DNA of 64,000 nucleotides from NCBI RefSeq assembly GCF_015024225.1, contig NZ_JACJGM010000023.1, positions 1 through 64,000 on the forward strand, given 5' to 3'. Below, one piece after another: positions 54,149 to 63,567 of the stretch. A program made the position numbers and the translations under genes. Under the pieces are notes generated by a model. The model ran no database searches. It was not told where the DNA came from and saw nothing but the letters and a program-made list of their open reading frames with translations. This stretch comes from Nocardioides lijunqiniae (lineage in GTDB: Bacteria; Actinomycetota; Actinomycetes; Propionibacteriales; Nocardioidaceae). Numbering within the stretch: the first letter of the stretch is position 1; the number at the start of each line of letters is the position of its first letter.

Positions 54149-55453
54149 CTACTCCCGCCGAGGTCGTGCCCGGATCCAGTCGCGCGCGACCCCCAGTCGC
54201 GGGGGTGGCAGGAAGTCCGCGCGCCCGGCGTCGCCGATGCGCACCTCCCACGGCGTCCGGTGCACGGTCCGGTGGTGGTGGCCGCAGAGCATCACGAGGT
54301 TGGACAGCGAGGTGGTCCCGCTGTCGAACCAGGGCACGACGTGGTGGGCGTGGCACATGACCGGCGGGCGGGTGCACCCGGGGAAGGCGCAGTGGCGGTC
54401 CCGCACGACCAGAGCGCGCCACAGCGGCGCCGTCACGAGGCGTCGGGTGCGCCCGACGTCGAGCACCTCGCCGTCGGTGCCCAGCACCATGGGGATGATC
54501 TCGGCGTCGCAGGCCAGCCGGCGAGCGACGTCAGGGGAGACGTCGAGGCCGTCGTCGGTGTGGCCCCGCTCGAAGAGAGTGCCCCGCAGCGCCTCCAACC
54601 CGACGGTGACGGCGACCCGTGGCCGCGCGCCGTGCGACTCCGGAGGAAGGTCGGTGTCCATGGCGTGCTGCGCGAGCTGGATGAGGGCGTCCCACATGCG
54701 GACGCCGTAGTCGCGCCGGTCGGGCAGCTCCTGACAGGTGTCGGGGTCGATCTCGGGGACGGGAGCGGTCAGCGGCAGCATCGCGGCCCGGAGCACGGCC
54801 CCGTCCTCGACGGACCCACGGCCCTTGACGACGATGCCGCCGGCACCGTCGTCGGTGATCGACAGGAAGCGACGCTGGTGGGCTACCCGGTCCTCGCGGG
54901 CCAGCTGTGCCTCCAACGTGCGCGCCGTCAGGTCGGGGTCCAGGGTCTCGACCACCCCTCGGGCGTGGCGCGTGAGCTCGGTGGCGGTGACGCGCGACGC
55001 CTCGTCGAGCATCTGGGTCTCGGCCGACTCGCGGAGCGCCTCGTCATCGGGGAGCCGGTCGAGGGCGTTGAGCACGATGTCGGCCTGCTCGGGGCTGATG
55101 TCACCCGACGCCAGTGCGGACCACGTGGCCGGCCGATGGCTGACGAGCTCGGTGGCGTGGTCGACCGTCTGCTTGGCCTGACCGTGCCGGATCCCCGCGA
55201 GGTGGGCGAGCCAGTCGGCCGTCGAGCCCCAGCCGAGCGAGTCCTTCGCGACGTCGCGGGCGTCGATCTCGGCCAGCAGGACGGCCTCGACGGCGTGCTG
55301 CTGCGCCCTCATGCCCTGCAGGCCCTCGACGGCCGAGACGAGCTCCAGGTCCGTCGCTTCCGACCAGTCATGACGGGCCAGGACGTGCAGCAGGGCAGCC
55401 CCTTCGTTCACCAGGTCAGTGGGGCTGGGGAGGGGGAGCGCCGAGATCGCCAT
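54149..55453 (-). CDS. DUF222/13E12-repeat HNH endonuclease
   Basis: 434 aa. DUF222 (13E12 repeat) helical domain (about 20-320) and a C-terminal HNH nuclease: CAFPGCTRPPVMCHAHHVVP, then W-F-D and later LCGHHHRTVH. Such proteins are multi-copy in actinobacteria, some linked to mobile elements; the biological role is largely unknown. ATG 55453 is chosen as the first likely start. Independent of the tetR and ligB genes by context. Confidence 0.88.
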   Translation of the reverse strand: MAISALPLPSPTDLVNEGAALLHVLARHDWSEATDLELVSAVEGLQGMRAQQHAVEAVLLAEIDARDVAKDSLGWGSTADWLAHLAGIRHGQAKQTVDHATELVSHRPATWSALASGDISPEQADIVLNALDRLPDDEALRESAETQMLDEASRVTATELTRHARGVVETLDPDLTARTLEAQLAREDRVAHQRRFLSITDDGAGGIVVKGRGSVEDGAVLRAAMLPLTAPVPEIDPDTCQELPDRRDYGVRMWDALIQLAQHAMDTDLPPESHGARPRVAVTVGLEALRGTLFERGHTDDGLDVSPDVARRLACDAEIIPMVLGTDGEVLDVGRTRRLVTAPLWRALVVRDRHCAFPGCTRPPVMCHAHHVVPWFDSGTTSLSNLVMLCGHHHRTVHRTPWEVRIGDAGRADFLPPPRLGVARDWIRARPRRE

Positions 55454-55553
55454 GCCGTCAGGCAACCACCGTCCCTCGCCCTCCGCCACCGCCTCCCGCG
55501 CTCCCTGTGGACGACCCACTGTCTCCACCCGACCTGTGGACGTCCGGTGGACA

Positions 55554-57068
55554 TCAGCGCTCGAACAGCTCCCGCACCGTCTGCACGGTGTCGGCCTCGG
55601 CCGGGGTCTTGTCGTCGCGGTAGCGCACCACCCGGGCGAACCGCAGCGCCATCCCCGCCGGGTAGCGCGGCGAGCGCTGCACCCCGTCGAGCGCGATCTC
55701 CACGACCTGCTCCGCACGCACGTGCACGACGTGACCCTCGCGGTGCGTCTCGAGGGCCAGGAACCGCTCGGTCTGCCAGGCGAGCACCTCGTCGGTCATG
55801 CCCTTGAACGTCTTGCCCAGCATCACGAAGCCGCTCTCGCTGGAGTCGTCGCGGGCGCCGAGGTGGATGTTGGACAGCCAGCCGCGGCGGCGCCCGGAGC
55901 CCCACTCGACGGCCAGGACGACGAGGTCGAGCGTGTGGACCGGCTTGACCTTGACCCAGGACGCGCCGCGGCGACCGGCGTCGTAGGGCGCCGACGGGTC
56001 CTTGACGACGACCCCCTCGTGCCCGGCGGCGAGCACCCGGGCCACGAACGTCTCGGCCTCTTCGGGGTCGTCGGTCACGACGCGCTCGGTGAGGTGCCCG
56101 GCGGGCACCAGTCCCTCCAGCGCGGCCACGCGCTCGGTGAGCGGGGCCTCCAGGAGGTCGGTGCCGTCGAGGTGCAGCAGGTCGAAGAAGTACGGCGTGA
56201 CGTGCACGCCGCTGGCCTGCGCGGTGCGCGAGGCCGTCTCCTGGAAGGGGCGGGGCCGACCCGACTCGCCCAGCGCCAGCGCCTCGCCGTCGAGGACGAA
56301 CGACGACGCCGGCAGGCCCAGCGCCACCTCCACCACCTCGGGCAGGCGGGCGGTGATGTCCTCCAGCGTCCGGGTCGCGATGCGCACGGTGTCGCCGTCG
56401 CGGTGCACCTGGATGCGAATCCCGTCGAGCTTGGTGTCGATCGACACGGGGCCCTCCCCGCCGGCCTTGGTCATCGCCTCGGTGACGCTCGGGGCCGAGG
56501 ACGCGAGCATCGGCAGCACCGGACGCAGGACCTCCAGGCCGACGGCTGCCAGCGCCTCCTCGCCGCCGGTGAACGCCAGTCGGGCGACCGAGACGGTGGA
56601 GCCCGACAGCATCGCCGCCCGTCGTACGGCGGTCAGGTGCACGCCGGCGGCGGCCGCGACGGCCTCCTGCACCAGCGCGTCGAGCGCTCCCTGGCGCACC
56701 TCGCCGGTGACGACCCCGCGCAGCCAGGTCTGCTCCTCGGCCGTGGCCCGCCCGAACAGCTCGGCCACCGCGGCCGAGCGGGCCGCCTGCGACCCCGCGC
56801 CGGACAGGACGGACAGCGCCGCGAAGGCGGCATCGGCGTCGCGCACCTCCAGCGACGGCGACTCCGCCGCCGGCGGCAGGGTGGTGAGGCCACGCCAGCC
56901 CAGGCCGGTGCGGCGCTGGAGCAGGGTGCCGCCGAGGTAGGCGGTCACGACCTCGAGCTCGTCGACCTCGGCGCGCGCGAGCAGCTCGGCGATCGCGGCG
57001 ACCTTGGCCTTGCGCGAGCGGGTCGCGGCCACCGCGCCCGAGGTGGTGACGACGTCGTGGAGAAGCAC
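55554..57068 (-). CDS. ligB: ATP-dependent DNA ligase
   Basis: 504 aa. N-terminal DNA-binding domain (about 1-190), adenylation domain with the nucleotidyl-Lys motif IDTKLDGIRIQVHR (Lys about 211), then GEALALGESGRPRPFQ, FFDLLHLDG, EGVVVKDPSAPY, SWVKVKP and a C-terminal OB domain. Seals nicks in DNA using ATP; similar to M. tuberculosis LigB (Rv3062). Not essential when LigA is present, but may act in repair. GTG 57068 has CAGAAT ending 6 bases upstream. Confidence 0.94.
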   Translation of the reverse strand: MLLHDVVTTSGAVAATRSRKAKVAAIAELLARAEVDELEVVTAYLGGTLLQRRTGLGWRGLTTLPPAAESPSLEVRDADAAFAALSVLSGAGSQAARSAAVAELFGRATAEEQTWLRGVVTGEVRQGALDALVQEAVAAAAGVHLTAVRRAAMLSGSTVSVARLAFTGGEEALAAVGLEVLRPVLPMLASSAPSVTEAMTKAGGEGPVSIDTKLDGIRIQVHRDGDTVRIATRTLEDITARLPEVVEVALGLPASSFVLDGEALALGESGRPRPFQETASRTAQASGVHVTPYFFDLLHLDGTDLLEAPLTERVAALEGLVPAGHLTERVVTDDPEEAETFVARVLAAGHEGVVVKDPSAPYDAGRRGASWVKVKPVHTLDLVVLAVEWGSGRRRGWLSNIHLGARDDSSESGFVMLGKTFKGMTDEVLAWQTERFLALETHREGHVVHVRAEQVVEIALDGVQRSPRYPAGMALRFARVVRYRDDKTPAEADTVQTVRELFER

Positions 57069-57100
57069 CCGCCCATTCTGACCGACACCGCCGACACCCC

Positions 57101-57143
57101 TTGCGCCGGAACGAGAACACGTTCTAGATTGGACACGTGTCCA
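57101..57143 (+). promoter_or_regulatory. cyp51-operon promoter with two palindromes
   Basis: TTGCGC (57101-57106), 18-base spacer, TAGATT (57125-57130), then GTG start 6 bases on. AGAAC-AC-GTTCT (57114-57125) lies in the spacer and fits the core AACnnGTT of the KstR motif (TnnAACnnGTTnnA; the flanking T is G here, the flanking A is present). TGGACACGTGTCCA (57130-57143) is a second perfect palindrome over the transcription and translation start. Confidence 0.6.
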
Positions 57144-57715
57144 GTCAGGTGTCCAGCGTCCCGCGGCGCGGGCTCAACGCCCGCCAGGCGGAGACCGTCG
57201 AGCGGCTCCTCGCCGCCGCCGACCTGGAGCTGCGCGAGGTCGGGCCCGAGGCGCTCACCGTGCGCACCGTCGCGCTGCGCGCCGGTGTCTCGGCCGCGAC
57301 GGCCTACACCTACCTCGCCTCGAAGAACCACCTGTTCGCCGAGCTCTTCCTGCGCCACCTCCAGGGCGACGTCGCTCCGACGCCGGCCGGGGCAGACACC
57401 GTGGCGCGGGTCCAGGCGGTCACCCGCCACCTCGCGGCCTCGCTCGCCGCCTCGCCCGAGCTCGCCGCGGGCGTCACCTCCGCCCTGCTCGGCAGCGACC
57501 CCGAGGTCGCGCGGCTGCGGCTGCGCATCGGCGCCGAGTACGTCGACCGGTTCGCCGAGGCGCTCGGGGAGCGTCCCGACCAGGCCGTCGTCGAGACCCT
57601 CGCCCTCGCCTTCTCCGGGGCCCTGCTCCAGGCCGGCATGGGGCTGATGACGTACACCGAGATGGGCGCCCGGCTCGACGTCGTCGTCGCCACGATCCTG
57701 CGAGGCAACCCATGA
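57137..57715 (+). CDS. TetR family regulator of the cyp51 operon
   Basis: 192 aa. HTH about 20-62 (ALTVRTVALRAGVSAATAYT, then YLASKNHL). Position equals M. tuberculosis Rv0767c beside cyp123/cyp51. GTG 57137 is embedded in the palindrome at 57130-57143, and the operon promoter overlaps both palindromes, so autoregulation is likely. The stop overlaps the following P450 start by 4 bases, so regulator and enzymes share one mRNA. Confidence 0.86.
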   Translation: MSSQVSSVPRRGLNARQAETVERLLAAADLELREVGPEALTVRTVALRAGVSAATAYTYLASKNHLFAELFLRHLQGDVAPTPAGADTVARVQAVTRHLAASLAASPELAAGVTSALLGSDPEVARLRLRIGAEYVDRFAEALGERPDQAVVETLALAFSGALLQAGMGLMTYTEMGARLDVVVATILRGNP

Positions 57716-58917
57716 GCGCCCTGGTCTTCGACCCCTTCGACTACGCGTTCCAGGAGGACCCCTACCCGGTCTACGCGCGCTGCCGCGAGGAGGACCCGCT
57801 CCACCACGACGAGCGCCACGACTTCTGGGTGCTCACCCGCCACGCCGACGTCCAGCAGGCCTTCCGCACCGAGGGCGTCTACTCCAACGCCATGGGCGTC
57901 TCGCTCGAGCCGAGCGCCTGGGGACCGCACGCCCACAAGGTGATGTCGTTCCTCGGCATGGACCCGCCCCGCCAGCAGCGGCTCCGCTCGCTGGTCTCCA
58001 AGGGCTTCACGCCGCGCCGCGTCACCGCCCTGCGGCCGCGCATCCAGGAGCTCACCGACCACTACCTCGACCGCTGCCTCGAGCAGGGCTCGTTCGACTG
58101 GATCGCCGACTTCGCCGGCAAGCTCCCCATGGACGTCATCTCCGAGATGATGGGCGTGCCCGAGGCCGACCGCGACGAGGTACGCCGCCTGGCCGACCTC
58201 GTCGTCCACCGCGAGGACGGCGTCCACGACGTGCCCCAGGCCGGCATGGTGGCCAGCCTCGACCTCGTCGTCTACTACGCCGACATGGTCGCGCAGCGCA
58301 AGAGGCAGCCGACCGAGGACCTCACCAGCGCACTGCTCGCCGTGGAGCTCGACGGCGACCGGCTCACCGACGACGAGATCATCGCGTTCCTCTTCCTCAT
58401 GGTGGTCGCCGGCAACGAGACCACCACCAAGCTGCTCGGCCACGCGCTGTTCCACCTCACGCGCCACCCCGACCAGCTCGACCGGGTCTTCGCGGACCCG
58501 GAGGGGGCCGACCTGGTCGTGCCCTGGATCGAGGAGACGCTTCGCTACGACACCTCCAGCCAGCTGCTCGCCCGGCACCTGCTCCAGGACGTCGAGCTGC
58601 ACGGCAAGGTCGCGCCGAAGGGCGCCAAGATGCTGCTGGCCATCGGCTCGGCCAACCGCGACGACCGCGTCTTCGACCGTCCCGACGACTACGACCTCGA
58701 CCGTTCGAAGGACGAGCTGTCCCAGCTGGTCAGCTTCGGCGGCGGGCGCCACTTCTGCCTCGGCGCCAACCTCGCCCGGCTCGAGGCCCAGGTCGCGCTC
58801 CACTCCCTCGTGCAGCGCGTGCGGCAGATCGAGGTCGCCCACGACGAGTGCGTGCGCGTCCACTCCGTCAGCGTGCGCGGCTTCGCCTCGGTGCCGGTCC
58901 GGACGGAGGCCCGCTGA
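57712..58917 (+). CDS. Cytochrome P450 (CYP123-position enzyme)
   Basis: 401 aa. The I-helix AGNETTTK supplies the oxygen-activating acid/Thr pair; ETLRYD is the ExxR pair; the haem loop FGGGRHFCLGANLARLE carries the axial Cys. Soluble bacterial type. In M. tuberculosis CYP123 (Rv0766c) occupies this position next to cyp51, but sequence alone does not prove orthology. Likely hydroxylates a terpenoid or steroid using the operon's ferredoxin. The stop overlaps the SDR start. Confidence 0.92.
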   Translation: MSALVFDPFDYAFQEDPYPVYARCREEDPLHHDERHDFWVLTRHADVQQAFRTEGVYSNAMGVSLEPSAWGPHAHKVMSFLGMDPPRQQRLRSLVSKGFTPRRVTALRPRIQELTDHYLDRCLEQGSFDWIADFAGKLPMDVISEMMGVPEADRDEVRRLADLVVHREDGVHDVPQAGMVASLDLVVYYADMVAQRKRQPTEDLTSALLAVELDGDRLTDDEIIAFLFLMVVAGNETTTKLLGHALFHLTRHPDQLDRVFADPEGADLVVPWIEETLRYDTSSQLLARHLLQDVELHGKVAPKGAKMLLAIGSANRDDRVFDRPDDYDLDRSKDELSQLVSFGGGRHFCLGANLARLEAQVALHSLVQRVRQIEVAHDECVRVHSVSVRGFASVPVRTEAR

Positions 58918-59693
58918 TGGGTAAGTACGACCAGCCGACACGGCGCCCCGCCGTCGTGACCGGCGCCTCGTCCGGCATCGGCGCGGCCACGGCGCTCGTG
59001 CTGGCGGCCGCCGGGCACCCGGTCGCGCTGGGCGCCCGTCGGACCGAGAAGTGCGAGGAGGTGGCCGCTCAGGTGCGGGAGAGCGGGGGAGAGGCGAGCG
59101 TGCACCCGCTCGACCTCACCGACGCCGACTCCGTGGCCGACTTCGCGGCCGCCGTCACCGCCGACCTGGGTGACATCGAGGTCGTCGTCAGCAACGCCGG
59201 GGCCGTCGCCCCCGGCACCACCCACGAGGTCGACACCGAGCGCTTCGCCCGCGAGCTCGACCTCACCGTCCTCGGCGCCCATCGGCTGGTCCGCGCGTTC
59301 GTTCCCGGCATGGTCGGCCGCCGCCGGGGCGACCTCGTCTTCGTCTCCTCCGACGTCGCGGTGCGGCCGCGCCCCTTCATGTCCGCCTACGCCGCCGGGA
59401 AGTGGGGCCTCGAGGGCATGGCGCAGGCGATGCAGATGGAGCTCGAGGGCACCGGCGTGCGCGCCAGCATCGTCCGACCCGGCCCGACCTGGAGTGGCAT
59501 GGGCACCGACTGGGACGACGACGAGGCGGCGTTCGTGCTGAACCAGTGGGTGCGCTTCGGGCTCGCCCGCCACGGCCACTTCATGAAGCCCACCGCGGTC
59601 GCCGAGGCCATCGCCACCGTGGTCGCGGCCCCGCGCGGCGTCCACCTCAACCTGATCGAGGTCTCGCCCGAGGCCCCCCTGGAGGACCGATGA
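58917..59693 (+). CDS. SDR family oxidoreductase
   Basis: 258 aa classical SDR: VVTGASSGIGAATALVLAAA (cofactor), SNAGA, then SSDVA and YAAGKWGL (Ser, Tyr, Lys). Equivalent in order to M. tuberculosis Rv0765c between cyp123 and cyp51. Probably oxidises or reduces a hydroxyl/ketone made or used by the P450s. ATG 58917 shares a base with the P450 stop. Confidence 0.88.
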   Translation: MGKYDQPTRRPAVVTGASSGIGAATALVLAAAGHPVALGARRTEKCEEVAAQVRESGGEASVHPLDLTDADSVADFAAAVTADLGDIEVVVSNAGAVAPGTTHEVDTERFARELDLTVLGAHRLVRAFVPGMVGRRRGDLVFVSSDVAVRPRPFMSAYAAGKWGLEGMAQAMQMELEGTGVRASIVRPGPTWSGMGTDWDDDEAAFVLNQWVRFGLARHGHFMKPTAVAEAIATVVAAPRGVHLNLIEVSPEAPLEDR

Positions 59694-61081
59694 GCGAGAC
59701 CGTCAAGAGCCAGCAGGACGTCCCCGAGGTCTCCTACGTCGTCGAGGACGGCGACGGCGAGGACTGGGGCCACCTCGCCGAGATGCGCGTCGACCCGATC
59801 GGGCTGTTCCAGCGGGTGCGCGACGAGTGCGGCGACATCGGCCGCTTCCGCCTCGCCGACCGCGACGTCGTGCTCGTCAGCGGCGCCGAGGCCAACGAGC
59901 AGTTCTTCCGCGCCCCCGACTCCACGCTCGACCAGGCGGCGGCCTACCCGTTCATGACCCCGATCTTCGGCAAGGGCGTCGTCTTCGACGCCTCGCCCGA
60001 GGAGCGCCAGCAGATGCTGAAGAACCAGGCGCTGCGCGGCGACATGATGCGCGGCCACGCCGCGACCATCGAGGCCGAGATCAACCGGATGGTCGCCGAG
60101 TGGGGCGACGAGGGCGAGATCGACCTGCTCGACTGGTTCGCCGAGCTCACCATCTACACCACCAGCGCCTGCCTGATCGGCAAGCCGTTCCGCGAGGAGC
60201 TCGACGGCACCTTCGCCCGGCTCTACCACGACCTCGAGAAGGGCACCGACGCCCTCGCGTACGTCGACCCCTACCTCGACATCGAGTCCTTCCGCACCCG
60301 CGACGCCGCCCGGGTCGAGCTCGTCGCGCTCGTGCAGGCGGTCATCGACAAGCGCCTTGCCCGCGCCAAAGCACATGGGGGGAGCGTGCCGCGCGAGGAG
60401 CGCGACCTGCTCGACGTCCTGATCTCGGTGGAGATGACGGCCGACTACATCACCGGGATCTTCATCTCGATGATGTTCGCGGGCCACCACACCTCCTCGG
60501 GCACCGCCGCCTGGGCGCTGATCGAGCTGATGCGCCACCCCGAGACGCTGGAGGACGTCGTCGCCGAGCTTGACGACCTCTACGCCGACCCCGACGGATC
60601 CGGTGCCGTGGAGATCTCCTTCCAGGCGCTGCGCTCGATCCCGCGCCTGGAGGCGGCGCTGAAGGAGACCCTGCGGCTGCACCCGCCGCTGATCATCCTG
60701 CTGCGCGTCGTGCAGGAGGAGATCGAGCTGGCCGGCCACACGATCGCGCCGGGCACCATGGTCGCCGCCTCGCCGAAGGTGTCCAACCGGATCCCCGAGG
60801 ACTTCCCGGAGCCCGACTCCTTCGACCCGGGGCGCTACCTCGACCCGCGCCAGGAGGACCTGGTCAACCGCTGGACCTGGATCCCGTTCGGCGCCGGCAA
60901 GCACCGCTGCGTCGGCTCGGCGTTCGCGATGATGCAGCTCAAGGCGATCTTCTCGGTGATCCTGCGCGACTACGAGTTCGAGCTGGCGCAGCCCTCGGAG
61001 ACCTACGCCGACGACGTCTCCAAGATGGTGATCCAGCTCCAGCAGCCGTGCCGCGTGCGCTACCGCCGGCGGGCCCGGTGA
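59690..61081 (+). CDS. cyp51: Sterol 14-alpha-demethylase (CYP51)
   Basis: 463 aa P450 with clear CYP51 marks. The B/C region YPFMTPIFGKGVVFDASPEE is the CYP51 signature close to the M. tuberculosis protein; the I-helix is FAGHHTSSGTAAWALIELM with the family His in AGHHTSSGT; ETLRLHPP is the ExxR pair; the haem loop is FGAGKHRCVGSAFA. CYP51 removes the 14-alpha methyl of sterols. Bacterial CYP51s are rare and their native substrate is usually unknown. The ferredoxin gene follows by 7 bases. Confidence 0.95.
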   Translation: MSETVKSQQDVPEVSYVVEDGDGEDWGHLAEMRVDPIGLFQRVRDECGDIGRFRLADRDVVLVSGAEANEQFFRAPDSTLDQAAAYPFMTPIFGKGVVFDASPEERQQMLKNQALRGDMMRGHAATIEAEINRMVAEWGDEGEIDLLDWFAELTIYTTSACLIGKPFREELDGTFARLYHDLEKGTDALAYVDPYLDIESFRTRDAARVELVALVQAVIDKRLARAKAHGGSVPREERDLLDVLISVEMTADYITGIFISMMFAGHHTSSGTAAWALIELMRHPETLEDVVAELDDLYADPDGSGAVEISFQALRSIPRLEAALKETLRLHPPLIILLRVVQEEIELAGHTIAPGTMVAASPKVSNRIPEDFPEPDSFDPGRYLDPRQEDLVNRWTWIPFGAGKHRCVGSAFAMMQLKAIFSVILRDYEFELAQPSETYADDVSKMVIQLQQPCRVRYRRRAR

Positions 61082-61088
61082 CGGTCCG

Positions 61089-61289
61089 GTGAGGGTGGTC
61101 GCCGACCTGGACCTGTGCCAGGGACACCAGATGTGCCAGGGGGAGGCGCCGAGCGTCCTCGGCTTCGACGACGCCGCCGACGTGGTCGTCGTCCTGCAGG
61201 AGCACCCCGAGGAGTCACTGCGGCCGCAGGTGCGCGCCGCCGTCCAGTACTGCCCAGCCATGGCGCTGGCCATCGAGGAGGAAGCATGA
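61089..61289 (+). CDS. Small ferredoxin with CxxHxxC cluster motif
   Basis: 66 aa. The cluster loop CQGHQMC has His at the second canonical Cys position, followed by the distant Cys in QYCPAMAL (about 55). The same CQGHAMC motif is in M. tuberculosis Rv0763c, the ferredoxin next to cyp51, and the His ligand gives an atypical cluster with altered potential. It should pass electrons to CYP51 and the other P450. GTG 61089; the stop overlaps the next ATG. Confidence 0.9.
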   Translation: MRVVADLDLCQGHQMCQGEAPSVLGFDDAADVVVVLQEHPEESLRPQVRAAVQYCPAMALAIEEEA

Positions 61290-61911
61290 GCACGTTGACC
61301 CGCGCCGAGATCGAGGAGTTCTGGGAGACCTGGTTGGAGGTCAACCGGGAGGCCGAGCGCAACGCCGACTGGCGGCCGATGGCCGAGTGGTACGCCGAGG
61401 ACGCCACCTACGGCTGGATGCTGACGCCGGAGGAGCACTTCATGGCGGTCGGGCGCGACCAGATCCGGGACTGGGCGATCGGCATCGAGATGGACGGCTT
61501 CGACGGCTGGCACTACGACTACCAGGCGACGGTCATCGACGATCAGAAGGCGATGGTCGTCGGCTTCTGGAAGCAGCGTGCCGGCATCGTCGACGACACC
61601 ACGGGCCGGGAGTTCGAGATCCCGGGCCTCGGCGGCAGCTGGTTCGGGGTCGCGCGGCAGGCCGACGGTGACCTCAAGTTCTCCTGGCAGCGCGACTGGT
61701 TCGACTTCGGTGCCATGGCCCACACGATGGGCGAGGTCATGAAGTCGGGCAAGGCCCCGGACAGCCTGCGCGAGCGCCTGAAGGTCTTCGGTCTCGGCGT
61801 GCCCGGTCACTACCGCCCGGAGGACCTGCCGTCGACGGTGTGGCCGCCGCCCGTCGAGGCGGGGGAGCACGTCACCCAGCAGGCGCCGCCCGCGGCCGGG
61901 ACGGCCGGGAC

Positions 61912-61915
<4 letters not shown>
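61286..61915 (+). CDS. NTF2-like (SnoaL-type) protein of the cyp51 operon
   Basis: 209 aa with an NTF2-like cone (about 10-140; EFWETWLEVNREAERNADWR, MAEWYAEDATYGWML), plus a C-terminal extension. Equivalent in order to M. tuberculosis Rv0762c. NTF2-like proteins often bind or isomerise hydrophobic molecules such as steroids; the function here is unknown. ATG overlaps the ferredoxin stop; its own stop overlaps the aldehyde-dehydrogenase start. Confidence 0.8.
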
Positions 61916-63372
<1,457 letters not shown>

Positions 63373-63404
63373 GGGCGAGCGGAGCTCGTCCTCACGAAGA
63401 AGGG

Positions 63405-63555
63405 CGAAGGTTGAGGAGCGTCGACGCAGGCCGGAGCGCAGCGACGGCCCGCGTGACGCGTCTCGAAACCCGGTGAGACGAACGCAGACAGCGACCCCTG
63501 ACATGCAGCAGGTCTCGAGACGGTTGCCGGCGCAACCTCCTCGACCATCGACGGA
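63405..63555. repeat. REP-like inverted repeat pair between aldehyde dehydrogenase and SDR
   Basis: The left part contains GGTTGAGGAGCG (about 63409) and ends GCGTCTCGAAACC (63458-63470). The right part (63510-63547) is the reverse type: GGTCTCGAGACGGTTGC-CGGC-GCAACCTCC. The right part matches 13522-13565 closely. No gene is seen in 63373-63567. Confidence 0.65.
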
Positions 63556-63567
63556 GAGGCAACGAGC

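Noticed and set aside
54149..55453. Insertion sequence or mobile element based on the 13E12/DUF222-HNH gene
   Set aside because: No terminal inverted repeats, target duplication or transposase is visible; stand-alone copies are common in actinobacteria.
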